Notes: a model not told the origin generated them from the sequence alone. 64,000 bases of DNA from Geminocystis sp. NIES-3709 (GCF_001548115.1 NZ_AP014821.1:2297262-2361261), one strand, 5' to 3'; numbered from the stretch's first letter, positions 17,601 through 25,483 are shown. Made by a program: numbers and translations.

Positions 17601-20486
17601 CTTGAAGGTATTGGTGATTTCAATGGGGATGGTATTGAGGATTTTGCTGTCTTGGCTGAAGGTTACATTTCTGGGTTAGGATTTCCTGATAATTTCGTTT
17701 ATAAAAATAATCAAGGTGCAGTGTTAATTTACTATGGTAAAACTACTGGTATAACGAATACTTCTCTCCCTGATGTGGTTTTAGCTTATCCCACGGTTTC
17801 TGATGGTGATGATCTTTATAACATTACTAATTTTAGCTCGATCGGTGATACTAATGGTGATGGTTTTGATGATATTGCGATCGCATCTCCTAATACTTCT
17901 CTAACCAGTGAAAAAACAGAAGATGGAGTGGTAACGGTGGTATTCGGTGGCACGAGTTGGGGAAGTCAATACTCTAAAGATAACCCCTTTGACTTAAGAA
18001 GTCTGAATAATAATCAAAATCCCACTGATAACTCTAATGATAACGGTTTTACCATCGAAGGTTTACCAAGTTCACAAGCAGGAATTGCCCTTGACGGGGG
18101 AGATGACGTTAACGGTGATGGATTCAGTGACTTTGTTATCGGTGCGCCGGGTAATGATGATAATTTGAGTTTTGTGCTGTTTGGTAGCGACTTCACCCAA
18201 AAAATTAATCAAATAGGTTCGATCGGTGATGATATAATGCTTGGTACAGCCACAGGAGAAACATTTATCGGTAGTCAAGGAGATGATCAAATTTACACCA
18301 ATGGTGGCGTTGATGTTGCCTATGGTGCAAATGATGATGACTTTATCACCGTTAGTGATACTTATTTCCGCCGTATCGATGGTGGCACTGGCACGGATAT
18401 ATTAAAATTCACTGGTTATAACGGGCAGGATTGGGATTTAACGAAATATTCTGGGCGTTTACACAACTTAGAAATTCTCGTCATCGAAGATTATGGGGCA
18501 AATACTCTCACCCTCAACTCTTTAACCGTTAATCAAATCTCAGAAAATAACACCATTACAGTAGTGATGGATAAAGATGATACTCTCAATCTTAGTTCAG
18601 ATTTTCAACAAGACGGATTTGTTAACCAATACAATCAAAGATTCATCCGCTATACTTCTAATACCTCATCAGCCACCGTTTTAGTCAACAGTCTTAACGA
18701 TGTCAATTATTCTCCCCTCGATTTTTCCCTATATAACACGGGAGTAAATGATTCGGGGGTGATTATTCCCAATGGCACTATTGGTGATTTACATTATGAA
18801 TTAACCTCATTCCCTACCGGAAGCGTAGGAGAGATAATTATTACCACTGGCAATGATAATATATCAAGTTACATTCAACCTAATCAACGCAATAGTAGTA
18901 ACGTACTAAGTACTGTGCCGGGTGACTATACTTACGTTACTAATTTTGTCATTCCTGATACTGTCAACCCTAATAGTTTATCTATTAATGGAGAATGGGG
19001 GAGTGATGATGAAGGTATTGCTATTAAGGTAAATGGAGTTACTCAAAATCTATCAGCAAACCCTAATTATAATACTGGTTTTGTCCCTTTCACTCTGGAT
19101 GAGGGCTTTGTGTCAGGCAATAATTCGATCGAATTTACTGTTAATAATTTTGGCACTAGCAATAATCCTACCTATGTGCGAGTAGAATTTGACAATATTT
19201 TTGTGGCTAATGGCAATGCTAGTATTGAATTTTCTGCACCTTCTACCAACAACCCTGAAGTTATTAATATCCCAGAAATTGACGAGAGTGCCTCTGTTTC
19301 CGCTAAATCTCGTCAAGAAATTTCTAGGGATGTTTTTACTACTGATGATGTAGATAACACTCAAACTCGTTTATTTGTCTCGAATCCTACCGCCAACGAA
19401 GCTAGTAGAGAAGTGGAATTTACGATTCAACGCACGGGAGACTTAGATACATATGTCCAAGCCCATTATATCAGTACTGATGGACGAGCAAAAGCAGGAA
19501 GTGACTATCATCCCGTGTTAGGTAGAGTAATATTTGCCCCCGGAGAGACAACTAAAACCGTTTCTGTGCCTTTACCTTTAGATGATGTTTATACTGGCAC
19601 AAGGGAATTTGGTTTACTCGTCACCCTCGAAAAAGAAAGTGATACAGCTATTAACGATCGATTTTCCCTTTATGTCAATCCCACTGATGGACAAATACGC
19701 AATTGGAATCATATCATACTCGATCGACCTTTAAGCGTGATGAATGGAGATTTAGAGTTTCGCATAACTGCTAATGAGGGAAAAGCAGAGACAAAAATTT
19801 ATTTTGATGGTAACGAAAATTTTGATAATTACTATATCTTCAATGGTGAAACCGAAAAATATGAGCCTTTTAACTTTGATGGTGAGGTAGGTGCGCAATT
19901 ATTTGATGAGAATGGGGATAGTAAAAATGATGGCGTTATTTTACACCTTGAAGATGGTAGCTATTACGACTTAGATGGTGCACAAAATGGCATTATTCAT
20001 AAAAGAGGATTTTTTGCCAGTGGTGACACTCCCGAAATTCTTTTAGATACTGCTATGTATCGTTTTCGCAGTTTAAACACTGTTGGTAGTTATCTCTATG
20101 TGGGTGAAGAAGAAAGAGAGTCGGTATTAAGTAACTATAGTGATAGTTTTATAGAGGAGGGATTAGCTTTTTATGTGTCTGATACCCCCGAAGATGATTT
20201 AGTTGCCTTTAATCGTTTTCGCAATAGTAGCCTTGAGGGTGCATATATTTACGCAGGAGAGGAAGAAAGTGAGTCAATTCGTGGTAACTATCCCCAGTTT
20301 ATCGATGAGGGGGTTGCTTTTTATGCCTATGGAAAAGGCTCACAAATAACAAACAATATTACTCGTTTTCAAAATGCTGATTCTCCGGGTAGTTATCTTT
20401 ACACGGCACTTCCAGAAACTGAAAATGTGATTAACGATTATAGTAATAGTTTCAACCTTGAAGGCATCGCTTTTGAAGCGTTATAA
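8652..20486 (+). CDS. Giant 3944-residue exoprotein with FG-GAP, sialidase-like, LamG, RTX-like and Calx-beta modules
   Basis: Order of modules (approximate residues): propeller-like N-terminus (1-300); Gly-rich beta region (330-560); two SwmB-like repeats (700-960); a second propeller-like block (970-1150); LamG-type lectin domain (1156-1373); FG-GAP repeats (1620-2100); BNR/sialidase-like repeats (2150-2420); FG-GAP (2436-2636); BNR-like (2660-2970); FG-GAP (2976-3180); RTX-like Gly/Asp repeats (3190-3260); Calx-beta (3570-3671); three C-terminal repeats of about 46 residues beginning RF (3803-3944). I count about 12 DxNxDG calcium loops. There is no N-terminal signal peptide, which with the RTX-like part suggests type I secretion or a surface role; no transporter genes are adjacent. 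Likely an adhesin or motility/surface-layer protein by analogy with SwmB. The gene is a single intact frame with a good ribosome binding site. Confidence 0.8.
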   Translation: MTLNLASHRTATSIDPSTGINHIVWADNEFIYHATYDENSGTWENATSIVSLGNQTVSNLNLVISDGLISEGQSQLPGLAVVWQEGDKNDSELYYTAAQYDEVQNLQWLDTPQPLTVDEVADLEPRVIVKDNEIIVVSTKVNIDNGSNLSIKEDTDVYFQKFTVDSSLFDAPQNVATAKAVYSPLLVNNGVVDTGVIRNASYNPFTDNEILAFNETILASDDSSFTGLLGSWNAQIYFSGSLLDSWKLIDSTPNDSFLRSIIKPFFEIFEIEGVLKTGVSPEWLGNQDRSLFVETVANLKVKTPLELTAPWKVKNDAGGEDKSKSPISIGASVDSKYSFEPNSPFDLTQILDKITLSASLKFPIVSAAETAGFFTLDLTGSIGADWEITGIPDPIGGDYFPDNFGAALGVLGAGALAQGTILLLTLDNSSNLSSAILADLAISLGETFGAYINGIAEGLDFSSTIGFPIISAGLSGELKIPIIPIFSLGVDIGTTAAVNWGLGDTDTTFTLNFPIDFNVKLGPIGFGLDFYPGWSWTIFDNDDTSNAVTANLVLASESQAQVIGSLLYVDLGANFTELPNPDDFTITVTNISGNEEIIAVFNVLQGNSDTSVILQLENVIPPSANANYLTSDNPDTTENPIVLSFTNNQGLVDTNGNLIPNINNLSVENNTPDTFNYTFNPTTGNSQNYSNSLAIKTQSALENIEADLSEDSFLNLSLTSGGSVLATWVADVPPIQPIAGFVNGSVITLNFVDTLGNSGGNEPNLSQFTVTDENSNSYTVENISNLGNSITLTLDRAVSQDTPLTIDYQIASTSNNNESLYILNSTTNTKLWIDNFENLALTNITGTNNAPILLGIGSIVENINSNKITLVFDQNLSGNPINNQFEVISNGVNYIVDPTITVNNNTVILTVEAPNGSNLIGIGDLVTVSYTGSNAQTQQQLTGSGGVVADISNAPVITSPDTPTTVIKYGFGSSGNNLLSNITSIPGSTGLNLYPVTALDQEGNSVIVWANIDSTNIPVNLTPGEYYTQEQFENITDILATSDLYYSIYNPDSGEWTIAEAIETLAGTDSKIALGKGIDGNLMAVWLNTNNGENNIYWSTLSYDNGEANWSNPQILSNSAKPDPLTELTITSLNGQPAVFWTETQPPSYYELTTSGEPLIYYRLAETEGTTLINEGILGAGGNGTYSGDDVTFSQQGALENTTTGKGDSNTSVWFKAGNNQISSATSEVIPLSGNSFSLEFWFKPTAVNENQSVNLIALENILNFSARVKSGNDSFFTLNINGESLQTRDGFSISPSDWYYIVLTYDETNGSIELYLNSEPLQIYSTNTGQNVDTFNLDIPDNTTITLADPNNSNGIYLDEVAFYNKALSYSDTPSNFNDIDNLTGSDVAQILLNTNDIGNKYKSQYITPTPSGAKSYYVTYDSESNIWENPEQIEPEFQVIPTQLSSANKPEWDIVSATPANNNGNITPNGTPDIYLPLNLTNQIINTVINSIEVTAQTGSGTTLTWSIGTGEGNQLGVVQDNKLLNPLNPNEGFAYTVLNPTLDFDLLVDAGTNDPSTLSNFQYSINGGNPVNFSSADVTSEPTTINSNQVMGVATVTEANDSSLALIDSGFITNTDNSAIGYVITNGDLNSDGKTDVIIGNRGYTDTEGNVLENGTIQILFGGGSVLSNGETNPLTTTDLSGNPDGVLIKGIADGGDGNSDYTLSLATGDVNGDGFDDLIIGAPNVNNGQGAVYVIYGSASLAGKTIDVTNLGSQGYSIISNISGSIAFGYSVAVGNFNGGNRADIAIGTPGANNGNGEVYVAYDGNSNYSTVYSSQIEGELAGYALEVSSYKGSSNPLTFTKNTSDDLIIGAIGYNGNVDNDWPGADDLPDGTNDLNSYPSSSSVQLGAVYVFRSNGTTSNTFSSTPYVSYTGANIANSNGTANNILAGSALASADLDGDGTQDLAIASEGANDNNGGVYVVRGGVSDNSNRQNLATVANLNIVGGIAKSETGAVITSAGDLNQDEYEDFLITAPQAGNGTGQSYVIFGPLDLSQIGKTFDLNVTANDSKTTFLLNGSLPYQLAGTAGSGIGDINNDGVNDLMISAPNAGQVYSVYGHPWLADNGSIKLANISANNGFVIDGNSYSSFNLGGIPVSQQQLNTSPALATNNGVVYLAYKGISNNNLYLTTSSDRGQTWSNFISLPSGMTTDKPPSIAFYNGVLYLAYKGVGNDQINITYSTNNGQTWSNQYQISGQSTPDTPTLVVYQGELLVLFTSNDSQSRLIYTHSNNPQSVNSWSSNKTILTSSGGSNQTSANAMSATVLNDNLYIAYEGGTKSSPSTNYYISWTDDTDLNSLSWNLHQEEKIKATGTVGLTSDQNNLYLTYRDSSNNIYLGNSNNGNNWSEFSLISSQNAIATPTPIISGEELIISYPDQNNAIDIISSDIPYLSSIEAGNINIILGDVNGDGFADILSGGEGKLVIVFGSSTQDLLDSASGSQDLIISLENNLIVDAIKLGDYNGDGLKDFGVLSDNGDFYLILGNSNLASQGNLTLTEFVINNALNVNTIGDYNGDGYDDFVAEKDGQIQLFLGNAEGSITNSLMEMSLENFTIGGLGDFNGDGYDDFGYGLPQANIIDDNNPIGNGQFTSYLGNSNFQFNNPVTINPFDASLYLGALQSNQWAIYGSTDGTINPSISDQGVDLSPSIVTYNGYLYMVRNDNNNNDLWVQRSRDGYNWEGEVNLGSSFQTSEKTSLAVFNNTLYLGFTDTSEKVMYASAVEDSSSVAGVRFNNPIQVTGNNQFQESINGPSLIEFQNQLYVFFISNDGTRDIIYSVSDTANSSSWSGKKNVFASGFNQSSDHRVSTTILNDTLYVAFTGNGNNSLNVASSGNGTDWNRTVLSQFASSEGPSIVGVNDRLYLFHEGATSSGGNDFQLFYPTSTDGVNWTNAIALSDNVIDDAPYATFFNQSIYVAMAGLNNDSLNIYQSVPFYEANQTQQLGSQLEGIGDFNGDGIEDFAVLAEGYISGLGFPDNFVYKNNQGAVLIYYGKTTGITNTSLPDVVLAYPTVSDGDDLYNITNFSSIGDTNGDGFDDIAIASPNTSLTSEKTEDGVVTVVFGGTSWGSQYSKDNPFDLRSLNNNQNPTDNSNDNGFTIEGLPSSQAGIALDGGDDVNGDGFSDFVIGAPGNDDNLSFVLFGSDFTQKINQIGSIGDDIMLGTATGETFIGSQGDDQIYTNGGVDVAYGANDDDFITVSDTYFRRIDGGTGTDILKFTGYNGQDWDLTKYSGRLHNLEILVIEDYGANTLTLNSLTVNQISENNTITVVMDKDDTLNLSSDFQQDGFVNQYNQRFIRYTSNTSSATVLVNSLNDVNYSPLDFSLYNTGVNDSGVIIPNGTIGDLHYELTSFPTGSVGEIIITTGNDNISSYIQPNQRNSSNVLSTVPGDYTYVTNFVIPDTVNPNSLSINGEWGSDDEGIAIKVNGVTQNLSANPNYNTGFVPFTLDEGFVSGNNSIEFTVNNFGTSNNPTYVRVEFDNIFVANGNASIEFSAPSTNNPEVINIPEIDESASVSAKSRQEISRDVFTTDDVDNTQTRLFVSNPTANEASREVEFTIQRTGDLDTYVQAHYISTDGRAKAGSDYHPVLGRVIFAPGETTKTVSVPLPLDDVYTGTREFGLLVTLEKESDTAINDRFSLYVNPTDGQIRNWNHIILDRPLSVMNGDLEFRITANEGKAETKIYFDGNENFDNYYIFNGETEKYEPFNFDGEVGAQLFDENGDSKNDGVILHLEDGSYYDLDGAQNGIIHKRGFFASGDTPEILLDTAMYRFRSLNTVGSYLYVGEEERESVLSNYSDSFIEEGLAFYVSDTPEDDLVAFNRFRNSSLEGAYIYAGEEESESIRGNYPQFIDEGVAFYAYGKGSQITNNITRFQNADSPGSYLYTALPETENVINDYSNSFNLEGIAFEAL

Positions 20487-20524
20487 AATAGTAAATAGTA
20501 ATCCATCATTATCAAATATAAATT

Positions 20525-20722
20525 ATGAATGATAAACTCGATCGAACATTTTTAACATCTATCGCTTTAAGTTTTTTTACTCCCTCCGTTATTATCGGTC
20601 AAAAACTAGGAGGTGAATTGCTAGAATTATTAGAAGAAATGGGAAAATCTAGTGAAGAAATTTTTAGAGGAGAAAGATTACCTTTATTAAAAAATCATCC
20701 ACATAACCCCAATTCGATATAA
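20525..20722 (+). CDS. Small hypothetical protein
   Basis: A 65-residue frame beginning 38 bp after the giant gene. Residues about 10-25 (LTSIALSFFTPSVIIGQKLG) are weakly hydrophobic, followed by an acidic amphipathic helix (ELLELLEEMGKSSEEI) and a polar tail. I recognise no domain. The codon use looks like its neighbours and it starts at an ATG, so it is probably real. Function unknown; position suggests possible co-transcription with the exoprotein gene, but that is inference. Confidence 0.5.
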   Translation: MNDKLDRTFLTSIALSFFTPSVIIGQKLGGELLELLEEMGKSSEEIFRGERLPLLKNHPHNPNSI

Positions 20723-20739
20723 CTCAACTCTTGTATTGA

Positions 20740-20793
20740 TACAATAATACTAACAAAACTAAAGGGGAAAATCAATTTTTGTCACTTTTCCCT
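20740..20793 (+). repeat. Dispersed hairpin repeat, copy 1
   Basis: This stretch matches 27899-27953: both begin TACAATAA and both share AAAATCAATT-TTGTCACTTTTCCCT (with one or two changes). Within it GGGAAAA/TTTTCCC can form a 7-bp stem, and ACAAAA can instead pair with TTTTGT, so two exclusive hairpins are possible. It lies between two small genes and could act as a terminator. It is not flanked by obvious duplications. Confidence 0.55.
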
Positions 20794-20897
20794 AGTTACA
20801 AAATTAAAAAAAATTTAAGAATTTTGCATATTTTTACGATACCCTCTGGATGTACTATTAAAAGCCCTAGTAAAAATTAAGTGAATAAATAGTACAG

Positions 20898-21185
20898 ATG
20901 AATCCGCAAGAAATAAAAATTAATATCGGTGATGTTGTCAAAGTCAAAGGCAGACTATACTTAGTATTTGACATTAGAAATAACCGTATCTTTTGCCGTC
21001 ATTTTAGGTTTACTAAAAAAGGACATTTTCAACATTATCAAGACTATAATTTTGCCCAAAATTTATGTAGATTAGCAAATGTAAAAGAGAGGCAAATAAT
21101 TAATGAACAAAGAATACAAGCGAGTATTCAAAGAAAACCTTTTTCCCCAATTTCTACTAATTATATTAATCATTTAGTTCGTTAA
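20898..21185 (+). CDS. Hypothetical 95-residue protein, first gene of a sigma-like/DUF1822 operon
   Basis: The first half (KINIGDVVKVKGRLYLVFDIRNNRIFCRHF) reads as a small beta-barrel, reminiscent of KOW/SH3-like folds, and the second half is basic and Gln/Arg-rich. I do not recognise a named family. The stop is only 7 bp before the sigma-like gene at 21193, and DUF1822 follows 13 bp after that, so the three genes look like one operon. A small basic protein with a barrel fold could bind RNA, DNA or a protein partner; this is speculation from composition. Confidence 0.6.
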   Translation: MNPQEIKINIGDVVKVKGRLYLVFDIRNNRIFCRHFRFTKKGHFQHYQDYNFAQNLCRLANVKERQIINEQRIQASIQRKPFSPISTNYINHLVR

Positions 21186-21192
21186 ATTTTCT

Positions 21193-22614
21193 ATGAAACC
21201 CAGAGAGACTATTGTTGAAAGATTTTCTACTTTTTTATTTATTATTGATAGCTATAAATTTACTGTACAGTGGCAAACTGATTATCAATTAAAAGTTAAT
21301 ATTAATAAAATTATCGATCGAAGAAATATTGAGGGAGAAAAATTAGCTTATCAATTATTAAATAACTTGCGGTTAAATTTTGCCTTAATTATTAAAAATC
21401 ATTTAACATCTTACTTACAAGAAGTTTGTTATTGGGCAACAAAACAAGTTTATAACTCTATTCATAATAACGTAAATTCTTTAACTCTTAGTGAATGTTT
21501 TTTATGGGGAAATGAAGCGATTATTCAGCCTGAAAAACTATTAAAAAAATATGAATTTAATAAAGGAAGTAAAATAACAACTTATGCTCAAACTAGACTG
21601 AAAACTATTATTAAAGATAAAGTCTATATCAGTCGAGGATGGAAATTATTAACAAATTGGGGATTACTGAAAAAAATAGCTAAATCTAAGCGAGAAGAAG
21701 TTTTAAAACAAATTGGCGGTTTAAGAGGAGAAAAATTAGAAGAATATTTATTAGCGTGGCAATGCTTTGTAGATAATTATGTGTCTTCTTCTCCTCATAA
21801 GAATAAATCTTTATCTTCCCCTTCTTTATCCCTGCTAAAGAGGATGACGAATCAATATAATCTTTTGGCAAAAAATCGTCTTGACTTCCCTTCTGAATTA
21901 ACCGTAGAAAATTTTGAAATGATACTAAAATTTTGCGGAGAAAAGGCAAGGTTATTTGTTAATCCTATTAGTATTGAATATCTCGAAGATGAAGAAATCA
22001 ATCAGGATGATAACTTTCAATATTATTCAACTTTTTTAGAAGACAATCGAGAAGAAATCGAAATTAATCAAATCCTTATCACCGCTTTTAACAATCTTAA
22101 TCTTTCTTCTCAAAGCATCTTTTATCTTGCACAAGGTTTAAATTTTACTCAACAACAAATTATTCAAACTATCCGATTAACTTATCCTGATTTTACCAAA
22201 GAACAATATCAACTGTCTAAAAATACAGAAAAAATTAGAAAATTGTTATTAGATGAAGTAATTAAGAGTGTGAAGAAAGAAAAGGGAAAAATTGCAAAGG
22301 AAACAGTTAAGCCATTAATTCAACTTTTAAAACAATGGTTAACAGAATATATTGACTCAGAAATGTTGTTACTATGTCAAAAATCTTACCAAGAAATGGA
22401 AACTGAGCAACAAAAATTACTCAAAGAATCTTGTTTTCAATCTTCCCTAGATAAGTCTTCTTTTGTTGATAAAATTCCTTCTCAACTTGTCAATCTTTTA
22501 AGAGAAAATTTTAATGAAAAACTTAACTTAAAATTAAGAGAAGATATTATGATTAATGATCATCTCTATTTATGGTTAGAAAAATTTTGCCATCATTATT
22601 TTTATCAACAATAA
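21193..22614 (+). CDS. Sigma-70-like regulatory protein of the DUF1822 gene cluster
   Basis: The 473-residue protein has at about residues 100-150 a stretch that resembles sigma-70 region 2: a helical segment, then FNKGSKITTYAQTRLKTIIKDKV, which resembles the conserved FDP.KG..F.TYA block. A later part (about 290-360) has helices that may correspond to region 4 (LSSQSIFYLAQGLNFTQQQI). In cyanobacteria I know proteins annotated as sigma-70 family directly upstream of DUF1822 genes, which matches this layout. It is longer than normal group 3 sigma factors and the core is weakly conserved, so promoter recognition is not proven. Middle gene of the operon 20898-24019. Confidence 0.6.
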   Translation: MKPRETIVERFSTFLFIIDSYKFTVQWQTDYQLKVNINKIIDRRNIEGEKLAYQLLNNLRLNFALIIKNHLTSYLQEVCYWATKQVYNSIHNNVNSLTLSECFLWGNEAIIQPEKLLKKYEFNKGSKITTYAQTRLKTIIKDKVYISRGWKLLTNWGLLKKIAKSKREEVLKQIGGLRGEKLEEYLLAWQCFVDNYVSSSPHKNKSLSSPSLSLLKRMTNQYNLLAKNRLDFPSELTVENFEMILKFCGEKARLFVNPISIEYLEDEEINQDDNFQYYSTFLEDNREEIEINQILITAFNNLNLSSQSIFYLAQGLNFTQQQIIQTIRLTYPDFTKEQYQLSKNTEKIRKLLLDEVIKSVKKEKGKIAKETVKPLIQLLKQWLTEYIDSEMLLLCQKSYQEMETEQQKLLKESCFQSSLDKSSFVDKIPSQLVNLLRENFNEKLNLKLREDIMINDHLYLWLEKFCHHYFYQQ

Positions 22615-22627
22615 TAAATGTAATATT

Positions 22628-24019
22628 ATGACTAATTTAACTTTTATTGATACTGCTATAGATGAAATAAAAATTCAATTAACTGATGAAATAAAAAACA
22701 ACTGTTGGGAAAAAACTAATTGTTTAAGTAATGATGTAACTTGTTTTCGTGGTTATCTTAATCTTTTGGTAAGAAATACTTTTTGTGAATGGTTAAATTT
22801 AATGTTAGATATTAATTTTATTGATGAAATGGCATTAGAAGATAATTTGAGTATTTGGGAATTTATTAACGGAAATGCCATTAATATTGATTTGAGTCAA
22901 ATTGTTTTAATTCCCATAGAAACTCAAGATAAAACGGAATTTTCAATTCCTGAAGAATGGTTAAAAATTCCCTTATGGGTGGGAAATTATTATATTCCAG
23001 TAGAAGTCAATTTAGAAGAAAATTATCTTAGTTTTTGGGGTTATGTTTCCCATGAAGATGTACTTAGTTATGGTAAGTTAGATTCTTTTAATCATTGTAT
23101 TGATTTTCCTTCGGAATGTTTAGAAACTGATTTGAATTTACTTTGTTTAGAATATGAATATGGTTGGGATTCTATTCCACAAATTCAACCTTTATCTATA
23201 TTATCTTCTCAAGAAAAAGAAAATTTATTCACTACTATTCAAGATAAATTATCTCCCCGTATTTTCATAAATTTTAATCAATGGTTGAGCTTTATTAGTG
23301 ATAATTCTACTCGTCATCAACTATTTTTAAATCGTCAATCTCTAAATTTAAGTCAGTGGTTATATGGTCAATTTTCTGATGCTATAATCAAGGGTTGGCA
23401 AAGTTTAGAAGAATTAAAAGAACGATATTTTGTCCCTGATTTTACCTTATCTTCTGCTGTTTCTTTTCGATCGTTATCTATCACTGAATCTTTAAAAATT
23501 CTTCAAAAAAATCTCGATCGAGGATTAATATCTTGTGATCAAGTACAAGTCAATAATATACTTAAAACACTTTCTAATTTGGTTATTAATAACGAAATAA
23601 AATCACAAATTATCACTACTTTAGTTAATTTTATTAATCATGAAGAAGATGAAGAAATTCGTTGGAATGCAGCTTTAGCATTACAAAAACTCGATCGAAA
23701 CCATCCAAATAGTCCTATTTGGCAAGGAAAAATCATTAATTTAGAGAATTATGATTTAGGTTTATTGGTCAGTATTTTGCCTAAAAATAATCAAAAAATT
23801 GACATTTTTATAAGAGTTTATTGTTTAGATAAAAATATCTATTTACCTAATAATTTAATTTTGCAAATAATTGATGATAGCAATAATATTTTTACAGAAA
23901 TAATAACTGAAAATAATGATACTATTATTCAGTATAAATTCTGGGGTATTCAATCAGAACACTTCAAAATTAAATTAATATTAAGATTTAGTTATATTGA
24001 AGAGTTTTTTTGTATTTAA
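22628..24019 (+). CDS. DUF1822 family protein
   Basis: A 463-residue protein. The block at residues about 115-170 (SIPEEWLKIPLWVGNYYIPV, then YLSFWGYVSHEDV) is the hallmark of cyanobacterial DUF1822 proteins. Residues about 285-365 form a helical repeat-like region (ILKTLSNLV... DEEIRWNAALALQKL) that resembles a HEAT repeat, and the C-terminus returns to beta structure. Function of the family is unknown. It sits 13 bp after the sigma-like gene, an arrangement seen in other cyanobacteria, which suggests the two act together; how is not known. Confidence 0.72.
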   Translation: MTNLTFIDTAIDEIKIQLTDEIKNNCWEKTNCLSNDVTCFRGYLNLLVRNTFCEWLNLMLDINFIDEMALEDNLSIWEFINGNAINIDLSQIVLIPIETQDKTEFSIPEEWLKIPLWVGNYYIPVEVNLEENYLSFWGYVSHEDVLSYGKLDSFNHCIDFPSECLETDLNLLCLEYEYGWDSIPQIQPLSILSSQEKENLFTTIQDKLSPRIFINFNQWLSFISDNSTRHQLFLNRQSLNLSQWLYGQFSDAIIKGWQSLEELKERYFVPDFTLSSAVSFRSLSITESLKILQKNLDRGLISCDQVQVNNILKTLSNLVINNEIKSQIITTLVNFINHEEDEEIRWNAALALQKLDRNHPNSPIWQGKIINLENYDLGLLVSILPKNNQKIDIFIRVYCLDKNIYLPNNLILQIIDDSNNIFTEIITENNDTIIQYKFWGIQSEHFKIKLILRFSYIEEFFCI

Positions 24020-24086
24020 GAATATTAATTATTTTTTTAAATTAGTAATTATATTTTTTGTCTATTAAAGTTTTATTTTAAAATTC

Positions 24087-25337
24087 ATGGTATTTCAATT
24101 AAAAAATCAAGTATTAAGACAAAATCAAAAAAATTATCTTAATAATCAATTTTCTCCTGAAGTTCAATTACTATTATTAGCAAGTCGTAAAACTTTATCA
24201 GAGTTAAATATAAAAACAATAAAACTTTTTACTTCTTCTGAGACTATTAATTGGCAAGAGTTAATTAATTTAGCTACATCTCATTCTGTCATCCCTTTAG
24301 TTGTTTATAATTTAGAAAAATATTGCCACGAAAATTTGCCTAATGATATTAAAAATATATTGAAAATTAAATTTCGGAATAATGCCTTTAAAAATATTTA
24401 TTTAAGTAAAGAGTTATTAGAAATTGTACAATTATTAAAAAATAATAATATTGATTGTATTTGTTTTAAGGGTGCAAGTTTAGCCACATCAATATATGAA
24501 AATATATCTTTAAGAGAATTTAATGATATTGATATTTTAATTGCTAAAAAAGATTTATTACAAGCAAAAAAAATATTATTATCAAACGGAGGAGATTTTG
24601 CTTTAAGATTATTAGATAATCCAAAAAAAGAATATATAATTAGCGATCGAATATTTATAAAATTTGCCAAACATTTAGCTTATACAATTTACTGGAAAAA
24701 GAAAAAAGTAGAAGTAGATTTACATTGGCAAATGTTTTGTTATTATTTTCCTTTATCATTACCTATAGAATATTTAAACCAAAGTTTAGAAGAGATTATA
24801 ATATTTAACGAAAAAATATCGACTCTTTCACCTGAAAATAATTTATTATTACTATGTGGTCATGGAACAAAAGATGGTTGGAATAAATTATCGAGAATTT
24901 GTGATATTGCTGAATTAATTAACTATTATCCTCAATTAGATTGGAAATTACTCATACAAGAAGCAAAAAATAGAGGTGCATTAAGATTAGTACTTGTCGG
25001 ATTATCTTTAGCTAATAATTTATATCAAATATCACTCCCCGATTTTATATCACTTAAAATAATTAATGATAAAAAAATTAAATATCTAACAGATGAAGTA
25101 GAAAAATCACTGTTTTCTGAATGTAAAAAATCAATAAAAAAAATAGATCATTTTTTATTTACAATACAATTTAGGGAAAGATTAAGAGATAAAATTAAGT
25201 CGATAGTGTACTTATTATTTATACCAACTCATGCTGAATGGGCATTATTTGCACCTTATGAATTACCTATAATATTTTATTATTTACTAAGACCTTTTAT
25301 CTTGTTAAATAAATTTATTTTAAAGTTTAAAAATTAA
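24087..25337 (+). CDS. Nucleotidyltransferase-family protein (NTP_transf_5 type)
   Basis: The 416-residue protein carries, at about residues 128-160, KGASLATSIYENISLREFND followed by IDILI, the substrate- and metal-binding pattern of the uncharacterised nucleotidyltransferase family PF14907 (KG..L...Y.....R...DIDIL). The remainder is helical, with a conserved-looking LCGHGTKDGWNKLSRICDIAEL block (about 253-274), typical of the family. Members occur near glycan, polysaccharide and peptide-modification genes; here a family 2 glycosyltransferase lies 146 bp further on, on the opposite strand. Substrate unknown. Confidence 0.75.
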   Translation: MVFQLKNQVLRQNQKNYLNNQFSPEVQLLLLASRKTLSELNIKTIKLFTSSETINWQELINLATSHSVIPLVVYNLEKYCHENLPNDIKNILKIKFRNNAFKNIYLSKELLEIVQLLKNNNIDCICFKGASLATSIYENISLREFNDIDILIAKKDLLQAKKILLSNGGDFALRLLDNPKKEYIISDRIFIKFAKHLAYTIYWKKKKVEVDLHWQMFCYYFPLSLPIEYLNQSLEEIIIFNEKISTLSPENNLLLLCGHGTKDGWNKLSRICDIAELINYYPQLDWKLLIQEAKNRGALRLVLVGLSLANNLYQISLPDFISLKIINDKKIKYLTDEVEKSLFSECKKSIKKIDHFLFTIQFRERLRDKIKSIVYLLFIPTHAEWALFAPYELPIIFYYLLRPFILLNKFILKFKN

Positions 25338-25483
25338 TTAATTATATGTATGTATGTATTGTTATCTATTGAATCATGATCAACAATTATAATTTACAAT
25401 AGTGCATAAGTTTGTTTTAAAATACTTTTAATTTCCTGAAATAAATAGTTCTCATAATTATAACCAAAAATATTTAGTACTAA

